A stretch of DNA of 64,000 nucleotides from Campylorhamphus procurvoides (lineage: Eukaryota; Chordata; Aves; Passeriformes; Dendrocolaptidae), in the NCBI GenBank assembly GCA_013396655.1, contig WBMV01005073.1, positions 62,001 through 126,000 of the forward strand, given 5' to 3'. Under the pieces are notes generated by a model. The model had not been told where the DNA came from. It ran no database searches and was given only the letters and a program-made list of their open reading frames with translations. The position numbers and the translations under genes were made by a program. Each line of letters opens with the position of its first letter. Positions within the stretch are counted from its first letter, which is position 1. Positions 48,201 to 62,100 of this stretch are shown here, in pieces.

Positions 48201-50343
48201 AATTTGGGCAGTAGTCCCAGAGGGACAATATGGATGGGTTCTAACAGCAGGAGCTGCTGAAGGTGAGGTGGGAAGGGGTTCAGAAAGGGAAAAGCTAGCC
48301 AAGTTAAAAATACATCCTGTCTTTTCTCTGCACATGAAAGAGCACAGAGGGCAGAAGACCTCGTAGGTAAGATCATCTCTGGAATTTCTGGCCATAGACA
48401 CTAACATATCCAAGGAAAGGAAAGTGACAGTGGCATCACTGAGATACATGGAACATGTTCTTCCAGTAGTAAAAGCTTTAGTCTTTGGAATGTTCATTTG
48501 TTCTGGCTGCTGTCAAACATAAGAAACCAGCAGAATAAAGTCAGATAGAAATATGAAAAGCAGAGAAGTTGGGAAGTGAGCAGTAGAAAGAAGTAGAAAG
48601 ATCTAAAGAATTAGCTACTTGTGATTTTGCATTACTGAAAAAATATCTGGAAATACAGGAACTGTGCAATTGCCTTTAGCAGAGGGGTAAAGAGCATTAA
48701 TGCCATGGATAATCTGACAGCAGCCTTTACTGGATGTGATTATGGGAAAATGCAGTTCTTTCCCCACTTTAAAAGCAATCAGCTGAAGAGTAAATTTGGA
48801 TGTAAACACTTACAAATAGTGCCTGGTTCAGCAGCTGGCACCTAGCACATAGTGTGCTACAATTCTTTGTACACGAGGAACAATTTCATCGTGTCACTGC
48901 TAGGCAAAAGGGTAAAACCATTCTTCATTTCCTAGACAGAGAACTTTGGAGAAACCACAGCTAATCTAAAGGATGGAGGACAGTAAAGCGACTCTGTGGA
49001 ATCTACTGAGGCTGGGATCTACTGGACTGGGCTCTAGAGGGGTGGGATCTATGCAGTGGATAGCTCTGAGTCTTGCTTGAGTGCCCCTGCATGCAACACT
49101 CAGCACTAGCAGACTGTGAAGGGGTTCAGGAAAAGCACTACAGCACTGTGCTGTAGCTTACTCCATGTTTCTGTTAGTGGAAGTGTGTGCCCCACCTACA
49201 AACTTGTCCTTTCTTGATTTTGTTATTGTCTTGCTGTAGTGCCATCACCACCCTGCCCTTGAGTGCTAGCCACTCTTTCCATGTGGGGCTGCACCACACA
49301 AATAGAGAAGCAGCACATAATAGGACCTGAAATGCAAACTATATGTCTATTTTCCTTTTTAATTCTGTTTTCTTCTTGGAACAGTCTATAAGAAAGAGAG
49401 TTTGCCTGTTTGCACTCAGGCTCCTCAAAGACTGGTGCACGGTAGGTCATGACTACACTGTTTTTGTGTTTAACAGGCAAGCAGTTCCTGTCTCTGCTGT
49501 TCCAAATCACAGGACTCAGCTGTGACTGCTGTTCTGGAACCCATGAGGAGAGAGGGTTGTCAAACTCCTATCAGTCCTTTCTCTCACACTTAATGGTACA
49601 ACTTAACCCTTTGACCACTCTGTTCAAAATGCTTGGAGTTACTGGGGAGTTGTTGGATGAGGCAGATATTTGGCAGCAGAGAGTGGAAGAGAAAATTAAG
49701 AAAAGAAACATTAACTATTATTTTACTTCTGGTTAGAAAAACAGATAACAGGACGTGTGGAGAGATTTTGCATTTTACCCAACAGTTGTCCAAGTGCCTC
49801 CAAAGACCCCAACAAATACCTGGTATTTGTGCTTTTTGTTTTTGTGTTTTTATGCACATTGACAGTTATATATAAAGATCTGTGCAGCACTGGTTTGTTT
49901 ACTGATGCTTCCAGCTAGTGATGAAATCAGCTCTCTATAAATGTCACTGTAATAAGATGAATGTTTATAGCTCCTTACTTCTATGACAGTTTCAGAAAAG
50001 AGAGACAAGCTACCTCCATTTCCCATGCAAAGTGTTTATTGAAATTTCCAAGTGCAGTTTCTGCTTGTCACTTACATGTAGGTTTATTTCCATGCTTGTT
50101 CTTGGCTCATTGACTTGCATAAAGGAAGGATGTTCTAACCAGTTTAATGGTTAAAATGAAATGCTAAAAGGAAAAGGCAGCAAATTATATTGTTAATATT
50201 CCATTCAAGGCTGTTCAACTGATCAGTTCAAGCCATTTGAGTCAGTGAGATTCTCAACAATATTTCAGCCAGCTGAGAATATTACGTTCAGATTTAGTTT
50301 AATATTTTGGCAAATTGCATGCGTTTGGTGTGTCAGTGTGTAT

Positions 50344-50378
<35 letters not shown>

Positions 50379-52914
50379 TGCACGCATGGATGTGTGAGTA
50401 TGTGTGTTTCTATGCGTGAATACAACCTACTATAACAAGTTTATTTACAAGCAGTTTATAAAAGTGTTATGACAGTTCCAGTTTAATGGATGTTGCATAA
50501 AACTCCTTTATTCTTTAATAATTTTTATGTCCCTATCCAAAAAGACCTTGCCATTAAATACCACAGCTTGTGTTTGCTAAAGACCTTCCTCATTGGTTCC
50601 TATTATATTTTAACTCAAAGTAAATTTCTGCAAGATATGCCATTTACATGTACCATGTGTTCCAAAGACTGCAGCATATCATGTTCTATTTTTGCCACAG
50701 AAAGTGCAGAAATATGAGATTCGTCACAAACAATGGAGTTCCATGGAGCGGAAGGTGGATGAAAGTGAGGTGAAAGCTTACAGGAATGATGCTGTGAGAA
50801 ACTGGAGTTATCCTCATAACTTTTTCCAAACTTGTTTTTCAAACACTGCAAGACCTTCTATAGTGACAAACTACCCATTAGTCTTTTAACATCTTGTGTA
50901 AGACACCTTTTTGAAAAAAAATGCATTTCTAGCACTCAGAAAGGTTTGGAACGTTGCAATTATTTACAGGCTTAAGATATAGGAAGACAAAAGAAAATTA
51001 CAGTGCTACATTTGCAAGTATGACATACAGTGCACTGAGGCAGACCCAAGAAGCATAGATGAAATGAAAAGAATGGTGTTTTTGTACCAGGGCTGCCGTC
51101 CCACCTGATGAAAAAATGCAGGTGTTATTAGCACAATCAGGATTCAAATTCCTATGTTCTAAGGCAATGTATTGACACAATCCCAGTGGTAATGACACAG
51201 TCCTAGTAGTCAACTGTAAATATAAAATTAGATTTACTACTTAGGTGCACCAAAAGACTGAAAAACACGAGAAACCTTGCCTAAAACCAGACAGATGACT
51301 GACATTTAATCAAGAATTCCCATGCTGTAAGATTACAGCTAAAATCTCCACTGGAGAAAATAATTCAACATTTCCAGACTGCATTCTCACAAAAGCTAAA
51401 AACATATCCCAAGTCACAAAATTATGCACAGAAAAGACATTAACAACTGTGTAATCTAGTTAAAGAAGATTCAGAGAATACTGCAAAGTGAAGGCAGGAC
51501 AGTCTTCAGTTCTTGAGAACATCCTGTAGCAAGAGGATGGACTTCTAATGAGACACATGGATTCTTGAGGAAAAAAAAGAAATTCCAAATATGATACATA
51601 ATGATGTGAAAATTGTTACACTGACAGTCAGCCCAAATCTAACCAAATAGTACTGAGAGGTACACTAACAAAAGTGTCTGAGGAGAACGGCCTCTTTTAT
51701 ACTTTGAAATAAGAACAATAACCTTTGGTTTACATGAAAGAGCAGCAGCGTTTCAGTGGCAAATGCATGGGGTTGTTGGGTTCCATGGGCAATATGCTGC
51801 ACATCTGTGCTACTGTGACCTGTGCCTTAGAGGAAGACTGTGCAAAACCTCTGCAGGCAACAGCATTGCCTCGGGGGATAGCAGGGGGAAGGGCAGACCC
51901 CCAGCAGGCACAGTTCAATATTTACTAGCAAAAGTCAGTAATACCAGAAATTTCCATTAGACAGTGCCCATAGGACCTGAAGAATGTCTTACAGGAACCA
52001 AAAGAAACAGGAACAATTTTTGGGCCCAGCCAGTTATTACAGAGAATCCATGCCAATGTTTATTTAAAGAACAGCACTACTGGCAGAACTTGCAAAACCA
52101 ACAGTACATAGGGGATGGAAAGCAAGTGCCAGATGGCAGCAAGCCTTTCATGTGCTCTGGGGAATGTTGCACTCAACAGGTTCTGAAAGCATCCAAATTT
52201 ACTGAGCATATAGTTCAAGTTATGCCTTTGGGGCTATATTACAACAGGAGAAGTAGGGAGAGATGAACTCTGAGTACTATACTCGAGCAGAAAACTGGTG
52301 CAACCATACCAAATGCCATCAAACTCACCACTCTGCCTGCTGGAGTGGGTAGTTGTTTTTTCCACACAAACACCTAACCTAGCAAGGTTATCCGATTGCA
52401 GAGTGCAGCACAAAGTTTTGCTAAGGTGGTGAAAGTGAGTGGAATTAATCACAAGAAGCAGAACCACCATACCTTCAGCCAGCTCCTGGTAGCACAGGCA
52501 CAGCCCAGCTTTCCCTTTTCTTACCCAAGGTACAGCTGGGTTGGGTTGTTGCTTTCTTATTCCTGAAGCTGCTACAGAAAGGGGAGCAGATGCTAGTGAT
52601 GGGTGCATGGTCAGGCCTGATCTGGGATAAAGTTTCTTGCATTGAGCAGAGCTTAATGCACAGAGACAGGCCAGCTGCTTGCATGTAGAGAGGAGAAAAG
52701 CAGGTGTTTGAATACAAAGGAAGACTCTACCATGAGTTGGAGCATGCCTCAAAAGAGAGGGGTGAAGTAGGAACCTTCCAGCTTCTGCCACATGCAACAC
52801 TGTTGACTTACACAGATACAACCCAGACATTCTGACAGACAGTAGTAGTTGGTCAACCTGGTTACTGCTTTGCAATAGCTACTTATGCTCAGACAGTAAT
52901 GGTGTTTATTTAAG
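45212..52914. other. Intergenic region between the two plasminogen genes
   Basis: This separates the PLG promoter from the 3' end of the paralogue. Apart from a GT microsatellite I recognise nothing: no kringle or protease exon on either strand, no tRNA, no confident transposon. A 213-codon open frame at 52234-52875 (-) shows no known domain. Confidence 0.55.
50346..50376 (+). repeat. (GT)n microsatellite
   Basis: An uninterrupted GT dinucleotide run of about 15 units, with further scattered TGTG around it, in the region between the two plasminogen genes. Confidence 0.95.
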
Positions 52915-52920
52915 ATTCTT
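52915..52920 (-). promoter_or_regulatory. Polyadenylation signal of the plasminogen paralogue
   Basis: TTTATT on the plus strand (AATAAA on the coding strand), 103 nt past the stop of the paralogue. PLG has its signal 100 nt past its stop, and the two 3' UTR starts look alike around CTGGAAAG-AGT. This suggests the transcript end was kept after duplication. Confidence 0.6.
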
Positions 52921-53022
52921 ACAAATTATTACATCATTTTTAAAACAAGTTTTAAAACCATACTTGGAATATTGTTTGTGACATAGGAACTGCTTTCCAG
53001 AAAAGCCAGCCTTCATCCAGAT

Positions 53023-53181
53023 TCAGTGGGAAGCCATTGCATTCTTGATCCAAGAAACAAAACTAGGAATTCGGACAAAAACAGGCCTTGATGGCTGAGT
53101 ACAGTCCAGTCCCCAAGAGGTGACTCCATATTGGACAAATCTGTCTCTTTCTTGGCAGACCAGAGGTCCTCCAACCTCAGC
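53023..53181 (-). CDS. PLG-like exon 19 (Ser lost)
   Basis: 159 bp including TGA. The acceptor is cctccctag. It begins [20 protein letters not shown] then [17 protein letters not shown] and ends KNAMASH. AEV replaces GDS, so the nucleophile is Val. TSWG and both Cys of the 191-220 type disulfide remain. Confidence 0.93.
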   Translation of the reverse strand, partial: AEVGGPLVCQERDRFVQYGVTSWGLDCTQPSRPVFVRIPSFVSWIKNAMASH

Positions 53182-56100
53182 CTAGGGAGGAAAAGAGAGT
53201 ATAAAGTGACTGCTCTAGTGATGGAGACACTAGGCATGCGAACAGCAATATACTGGCAGGAATAATATTGTAACTGAAAGCATCAAAATGTGACTAACAC
53301 AAGGGGTCTGAAAAGAGGGAGAGTGTTTTATTAGACCTGTTGGAGTAAAAGAATTGGGAATAAAAACAGTTGTTTCCAAGAACCCTGGCCATTCTCTTGG
53401 TCTGAAGGTCTATGAGTCATGGACGTGAGTATATGCGCAGATCACTGTGCGACCAATTACACAGAAAAATAAGGAAGTTTCCTAATTTTTCACAACCTCT
53501 GACCTAGTGGATAAAATAAATTTAATAGTTTTAATGCTGTTCCTTAAAATCCAAGCATGGCAGGGTATGAATTCCTGTGTCCAATGATTTTTGGCCCTAC
53601 CAATGAGTGCACTACCCACACTCTCAAAGATATCATTTACACCAGTAGTCTGGAACACCTGCTCAGACAAATCAGTGTTTGCTTTCCTGACTCTGTCACC
53701 AAACAGCTACCAGGTTTTTACTGAAAAGCTTCCAACATGATAGGCTCCATTAAGAAAACTACATTTTACAAGTCTTTTCATACACTTGTGAAAATTAGAA
53801 AACTGGAAGTACTGAATCCTTTATTTAATCTAGGAGTTAAATAAAGATGGAGTACAACTTCAGCCTGTGCCGGGAACAATCACTAGTTTCATCTCTGTCT
53901 CTAAGGACAAAGGGAAATCCAGGCAGCCTTTACTTCAGGTGAAGGGGAGATTCACACCACTAGTCTACTATGAGTAGGATATTACACTACACAATTTCCC
54001 TGCTATTCTGGCTGAGTCTGTGGGTGAAGAATAAAATGCTGTTTGTGCCTCAGTTCTTATGCTTCATGTAGAAACACTGAGCTGCCAAAGATATTTTTGA
54101 GCCTTGAAAATACAAATTATATGTATTGACCTGCTTATACTCAAAGCTGGATTATTCTTACCTCACAGTTATCTATGCTTCCAAAAGTAAATCCTCCACA
54201 AAATTCATGATTCTTGACACTTCCATTCATAAATTCAGGGCGATTACATATTTCATTTTCAAGAACAGAAAATTCAACATCTTTTAATCTGTTGTCTGTA
54301 TTGGCACCTTTATGAACAAGCAAGAAAATACAACAGTTATAAATGATAACCTGGGTATTGTGATCCAGTGAAGCAGTGAAGTCTCAGTAATGAAAGAACT
54401 GGGATTTGTCCCCAGTTGTACTATAATCTCTGAGTTCCTTGAAGGACCTTATTAAATCTTTCAACCTTTTTTGTGCTTGGATCATACCTACCCTCAACAA
54501 CAGAGGTTATTTTAATTTGCAAAGTGTTACTAAATAAATAAAAACAGATGCTTAGTAATCTGAGTCACTGTGTTTATTTCTATTCTTTCATCATGGTGCA
54601 GTACCAATTGCTTATTTCAGTGTTAGCCTGTCATTACTTTACATTAATTCTAACTCTCTCAAGCCTAAAGTGTTTTCCAGGCAAGGAGAATTTTTCTGAA
54701 GCCAAGGTTAAATTTTTCCAAAACACAGTTTATTTAGATGTGGGATTCTGTCTTTGCTCTCCCTCTTCCTGCTGATTTTGTGACTGAGTTTCATGACATG
54801 GCAGGACCCTCTTTCCCACTGCTTAAATGCAACAATAGTCTGTTGATTTTTCCATCCTAATGCACTTCCAGAGGAAATCTGTCTTGTAGCATTTTTTTAG
54901 TAGCTGTGATCACTAGAAGATATGAAGCAGCTGCCACCGTGTGGCAAGCTGAATGAAAAAAGAAAAAATTGCAAGGTAAGAAAGGGAAAAAAGGTGAGAG
55001 GAAAGTCAGTAATTACTGTCTATGCTAGAGAAAAGTGTTTCTTAATAATGCTGATGAGTTAGATGAGTTACAGCAATATTAGAGTGATTATTCTTAAGAG
55101 TTATTTTCATAGCATCAGTTTTGTAGCTAAAAGACACAAGAAGGGGAAAAAAGTACTACAATCTATGTGAAAACTTTTTATGGTGAAACTCGGAGACTGG
55201 GACATGTTTTGTTCCTCTTTTATTTATTTTTTAAAAAATTCTATGGATGCATATACAAAGAAGAATTCATTGACTTTATTTTACAAGTGGATTATTAAAA
55301 AAGTGTTGTCTGGCAAATGGGGCACCCTTTACATATAGCTTAGCAAGGTAAAAGGTGTGTATGTGGGAGCCGGGACTAAATGAGGACAGATGCCAGCATC
55401 ACTGCTGGAACCTGCAGCAATAAGAAATTGCCTCCTGCTGCAGTAAAAGAGGGTCAAAGAGAACTGGGATACTCAACCATCAGCACAGGCGGAGTGAGAG
55501 CTGTGCTCCAGGAGACCACATGATGGATTTTTAATACTAGACTGTGAACAAAATTCAGGTAAGGGTTTTATTGACATTAAGAACCTTCAGCTCGAACCCA
55601 TTTTGCCTGTGTCCCACAGAGGGCTGGGTCTGAGCAAGCTCTGACTTAAAAGCTTTGCAGTTCCTGGAATGCCACCTTATCTATGATACAAAGTCTAAAG
55701 GTTAGTGGTTGGGCTTAGACTTGGTCTTAAGACTTGCCCATGTATCATATAATCTTAGAATAGTTTATATTTGAAAAGACTTCTTAGAACATTGAGTCCA
55801 ACTGTTAACCCACTACAGCCAAGTCAACCGGTGAAGATCTATCAGTGTGGAGTGATTGCACGTCCCTGCAAAAGTCTGTGCAGACAGTAATGTTTAGACT
55901 ACAAGAAGGCAAGTGCAAGCTTAATTCAGATGTTAAAGAAAATGTATATTTGAAGGTCAAAATTAAAGGCAATGGCATTATTTCAGTAGAGTCCTTATTT
56001 GTGCAAATACAGTGTATATGGAAGTGGAAGAAAGATGAAAATAGACAGAGATAAGTGGCAAAGTCATAAGTCTAATTATACTTTCTCTTCTCTTGTTTAG

Positions 56101-59100
56101 TAAATTCAGTGTATGTGAGCAATGAGGGAAAAAAGGCAAGCTCTGAGAGAAAGAAAAGAATAATATTGCCTGGTAACTTCTGATTTAGTTAAATCTTAAC
56201 TAAAATGTATTATCCAACTCCCCTGATTGCACATATTTTGAAATAGTATCTGAAAATCTTCATAAGTTTTCAATTGCTCTGAATATGTTTTACCTCTTGT
56301 TTTTCCCCAGGCAGTTAGAAAACATACAGCATTTCTTTCTACCATCAGACTGGCTGCAGGCAAGCAAACTGGTTTTACACGGTCAGTAATTGTTACAGGG
56401 CTGCAAAACAAATAAAGAATAATTAAAAGATTCTTAGAAAAATTACCATCAACTGGTTCAGTCTTCATACTCAGAGGCCTCTGCATGGAAACAATGTGGA
56501 GAAGCTGGTGATGCCTTGAAACTGTATAGATGGCTGTAAGATGGTGCCTAATCACATAGTGGAAAAGATTCCTTAGAGTAACTGAAAATTTCTGGGATGT
56601 GTTCGTGGGCAAAGTCACATGTAAGCGTGTTTGCAGAATAGTAGTGTGTATCTCTGGTTGTCCCTCAGTGTGTACAGCAACATGCACAAGCCCCAGTCCA
56701 GCCCCTAGCTACCCTCGCAGGTGGTCTGATCCTGACTTTTCTCAGACTGTCCCTGATTCAGAGGTCACAAACATTTGCAATTCACAGAAGTAGCTGACCT
56801 GAGCTGGCCACAGGGATATTCCATACCACAGAATGACATACTTAGTACATAAACTGGAGGGAGATACCAATTGCTGCTCAAGGACACGATAGGCATTGGC
56901 CAGCAGGTGGTGAGCAAACACAGCTGAAGATTCAGAAAATTCTTTTCTCTGGTTATATGGGAGATATAACTGTGGGTGGCATCACGTATCTCATACACTA
57001 CAAAGTCTAACACCTCAATAAAGTAAATACAGAGAAAAAACCCCACAAAAACAAGCAAAAAAACCACCAAAAAACCAAAACTGAAAAACTAAAAGATACC
57101 AAACCGTCTTCCTCGTCACAAAATAATGCCTGGAGTCTTCAACACTGAAATAAAGCTCAGTATAGAGCAGACAGGACCCAGAAAGCAGCTCTGCAGGAGA
57201 TGAAAATGTTGCATGATCCAAATATTGCTTTGGACTGCCTAATCCCTTATTAACTACCAAATGTAGATCTGAAAAGATGAGGTGAGTTCTGAAAAGTATA
57301 TCACCCTAGGAGTCAGACAAGTACAGTTTTGGTACAGTGAAGGTATGTCTGATCAAGCTGTTAAATGATATATACCATGATCAGAAACCTACCTTGTGAA
57401 GGTCAGTAAAAGGACCTGATGAACTCCAGATCTTTGATCAGGGTAAAATGAACTTTTATAGTCTCTTTTGAAGTTCAGAATTATTTGAAAGTATAAGATG
57501 CGATATGATGTGATTTGATAGGTAGTGGAATCTTCAATGTCACATGAAAGGGAACTAATAAATCCCTCTGTTTCTAATCAGGGCATGCCCAAGGCCATGA
57601 GCCCTAAAGAAATTCAAGACAATGAAAGACCAAAGGGAACTGACTCTGACACATCTTGAAATAAAGATCTCTCCAACACAAAAATATGAATGGAACATGA
57701 ACAAAGCAGTCCAGGGTGGCAGGAGATGCTAACCAGATCCTGTGCTGAAGCTACAGTTGTGCCAGTGCCATTGTCATCATAATTTTGAACTTTATCCTCC
57801 AGCCCTCTGAAGTCCAAGATGGTGACATCAAACCTCAACTCTCACATGCTTCCATGAAATGAGTCCTGAGTTGTTTTCTCATGTTACAGAAGAACAGAAC
57901 TCTGTTCTGCAGCTTCCAAAAACAGTCCATTCACTGCTCAATAAAGTCCATATTTGTTGAAAGAGTTGCTGAAAACCGATACACAAGAGAAGATGGAAGG
58001 GCGAGTTTGGGTTCATGGGTGGGTTTCCTGGTTCCCAGGTTTGTCTAGTTCCTAGTGCTGTTCCTTTAGTACCTATAACCTTCATTTTCAGGGTCACATT
58101 TAGCCCCTCAGGTGCAATTCCACACATACAATGTCCCTCACAGCAGCTCTGGCTCTTGTTTGGCCTGATGGTGTGACAACAGCCAGGCAAACGATTTTAA
58201 ACCACAGCAACAAAGCATTGCAGCTTCTGCTACTCCAACACCAAGAAGTTAACCTGATTTCTACCTGTGCTACTCTTCTGCACTAAGGAAATTCCACATC
58301 CATCCTAAGATGAGACATCACCTGAAAAACCTGTTGGCACTCAAGGAACTGGCCTTTGAATGGGATTGCAACAAATACAGGGTGTACACTAGCATCTTCT
58401 GAGAGGACTCTGATGTCTCAGTAGGTAAATGAACAGGCAAGCAAAGAACAAGACCTCAGAAAATATGCCAGATCATGGACAATATGATATTGAAATGGAA
58501 TTATAAAGCCCCAGGCAGCACACTTCTTCTCAGGAGCATGGCACATAATTCACCTGGACCTAACCTTCTACTGAAACAAATAGTCCTCTGCAATAGATCA
58601 GCCCTCCCTTGGGATGATTTTGGCCAAAATCTTCAAAGACCTGTATCAATTCTCTGTCAAATCTTATCTATTGCCAAAAATGTAGTTATAGAAGTAGCAA
58701 CCTGTCTTCTTACATCATATTTTCTTGGGTGATCTGTTTTATGAACAGTGAAGATTTGAAAAAGAAAAGGTTCACAAAGAAAGCTGAAGACGAAGGTAAA
58801 GAAGCAATTAAAGAAAATGAAAACAAGCAAAGTTGATCTAAGCCAGACACTGAGGAATATGATGTCTATATCTGCTCTTTATGGCATCTCACATGCAGAA
58901 TGTGTTCTGGTGGTGGGTGCTGCTGATGAAAAACTGACTACAGAGCTATAGCATGTATGTATATACAGTGTACATGTGCATAGAGCACTCAATGAAAGAG
59001 GAATGGAATAACATAGCCATTCTTGCCCAAGTAAGAATAAAACTGGTGGAGCATGCATTCCCTCTACTCACCTGAAGTCAGTGGGATTTTGATTAATCAA

Positions 59101-62100
59101 GCACCAATGAACCCGAGCTGAAATTGTTCTAAGATAATTAAAGCTGTATGGTGAATTTTTAAAAATAACTTTGCTCTTGGGCCAAACATGAGCTTCAATG
59201 AGCTTCAATCTATGGGTGGTGAGTGTAAAAACAAGAGAGAAGCTAATGAGTAAGTAGAGAAGTTTCAGTAACACTGGAAAGGGGAACAAATAACATTGAA
59301 ATAACTGTGCGCATTTCAGAGCAGACTGATCAGACATCTAAGCAAGACACAAATGCGGCAATTACAGTTAGGCACAGGATTTTTTACTGTGTGACAAGCA
59401 GAATCTGGTTATACTGAGCTGTTGGCTGAGTCTGCAGCTCATGCAACACATATGTGGCCTGGCCTGGAGCACCAAAAGGGAAAATGGACCCTTCCACTTG
59501 CTCCACGTGGTCCTCCTGGCAAAAATTTTCATTGTGGCTCACAGGCTTCAGACCAGAGCAGAAAATGCCTCCAAGCAGAGGATCCTCTTGACACAACTGT
59601 GGTTTAGTTTGCTTTCACTCTCCCTGCTTCAGTGGAGTTGCTTCTTAGCAGGAAGTTAGTGGGAATGACCCATGACAATCCCTCCCTTCCTAACTGGTCC
59701 TTTCCTAAACTATGCAAGAAGTTCATGTGGGTTCTGCCAGTGGGGTTATTCAGCAGGAAAGATACTCAAGAGTTCACCCTTGAACAGATACCTATGCTAA
59801 CCCCCAGAGGGACCCTCACACTCTCTCATAGCATCTGCAACCACCCCTGAGACCTAAATCCAGGCTAAACTAACTTGTGCCTTCAGAATAAAGGTGTTAG
59901 GAGTGGAACACTTGGGCTGAAATGGTACCTGTTCAATTTCAGCAAAGCAATATCTGCTCCACTTGGTTCCTTTAATACTATCTGAACAAATCGGATTTGC
60001 AGAGATGGCTCTTCTGCATTGAGATTCTGTGTCCCAAGAATCACTCTGTAGGCAGATGGCTCTGTTGACCTGGAAGAAATGACAACAGCAAGATTGTATA
60101 TTCATACGTGTTACCAGGAATGTCACTCTTACAAAATTCAGTGATTTCCCTGGAAAACTGCAATTAACAAGATGATCAGGCTGCTCCTTCTGACCATAGA
60201 TGCCTTCATTTATTCTTGGAAAGAAGGAAAATGTGTCTTCTTTAACAATTTGACTTTTATGGTGATGAAACATCCCATGGGCTGTAAATAATGTGACATC
60301 TCCTTGCAGTGTTCACAACTACTACAGTACTAAAGGTCATCTGCTAGCCACAGTTTTTCTGAGAGCAATTAGCAATAGCACATCATTAGAAACCTTTATT
60401 GCATACTTTGAGGGGGAGGAGAGGGCAGAGGACAGAAGTAACCTCTGTTGTACTCTGTTGTTGATTGACTAAGACAAGACCAGAGATAAAAATCAGCTTC
60501 ATGACAAGAAAGACAGGAAATAAAGATTAAAGAAAGTGCCTTATTTGGTACATTTTGCTCTTCTGTTGATTCTCTCATCCAGATTTAGGAAATGCCTGTC
60601 ACTCATTCTAGTGGATGCTCACCCTGGAAAGCACTGAGCTGCAGTAAGAACCCACTGTGGATGTATCAGGGTCCCAGCACAATGGTGTTTGTTGGTACTA
60701 GAATAGAGAAGAAGATAAGATTAATTTAAGACTGAATAGTCAATTTTTAATCTCATCTATACTGAGCACAATGGGAAATATTAGCAAAATAGCAACATGT
60801 CCCCCTCAAACATTTTATCAGTCACAGTTTGCCTTTTGTCAATGTCAAGAGAAATCAAATGCAAATTTTGAAAGGACAAGCTTTTTTTGGTTCAGAACAT
60901 GAAACATGAGAAGAAATTTGACACCCAGGTGAAATTTTTGCAACAGGGCACTCTTGCTTTCAGGAATTTAGTAACAATAATTACATTCCTAACAATTTAA
61001 TGTGTGATGCAATAGGTTTGTCCTGGGGAGCAATTAATAAAAGGATACATCCTTCTGATTTGTGGAGTTGCTTTGGACTAGCTCTTTAAATAAACCCTAC
61101 TATGGAGTTTTAACTCTTCTTGAGATAATATTTATTCTGGTCACTGTCAACAACTCCATAGAAATTTTTATTAGCCTTTCTGTAAACCCTTCCTCATCTC
61201 CTGTTCAGTCACTCTTATTGTGACTGTGGAAATGCTATACATAATTGTATTTTTATACATAGTCTTCCTATAGCTTCTAACACAACTAGAGTGGCCACAG
61301 CACCAATTCTCATTGATTTGAACCAGACTGGATGCTGGGTGAAAAGGATTGATCAAAATCCATTCATACATATTGCAGGTCAGTGGCTATACTCCTGGGC
61401 TTAAATCCCACACTGCAGATTGCCAATAATTGTCACTATGCTCAGTGGGAATTTTTCCTTCCTCAGTTCAGTAAATAAAGTGCTACTTTATTTCTACAGT
61501 TCAAATTTGCCCTCTAGAGATTCAGGGCAAAGTGTGGGAGGTTGGGATTAATAATTAGCCAATAAGGGGGTTGGGGATTAATAATTAGCCAATAAATAGC
61601 TATCTGTGAACATTGTGATTAAAAAGAAAAAAAAGATTGTCTGTTCCCCACGAAATCCTACTGCTTAGAGATGGTGATACAATCTGGAATACCAGTACCT
61701 CGTCCTGAGACTGATGTGCCAGGGCCAAGACCCTGGAGATGCGTTGCACATGCTGTATTTCTCACAGGCTCGCTCATTTCTCACTGGGACTTTTCCACAG
61801 TCATGCTCAGAAGCTACAGAATAGAAAAGGATACACTGGAGAAATCTAAAGCAGTTCTGTAATGCCATCCGCAGTGCAATCACATTAAAAAATTAATAAT
61901 ACTTTTTTTTTTACCTTCCCTGGGCTTTCACTCTCTACATGGGTTAATAGGAACTAAGGATAAAAATCTGTAGACTTCCTTATATTACCATTACCTAAAG
62001 CATTTAAACCTGGCACTAATATATAAGATTTGACATGACAAAATATTAATTTAACTGGAAAAATTGTGAACAATACAGTCAAGTATTTGGCTGTATTAAG

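Noticed and set aside
52234..52875. 213-codon open frame on the minus strand, the longest in the window
   Set aside because: No recognisable domain, low-complexity-like composition and no splice or homology support. A stop-free run of this size is not very unlikely by chance in six frames of 64 kb.
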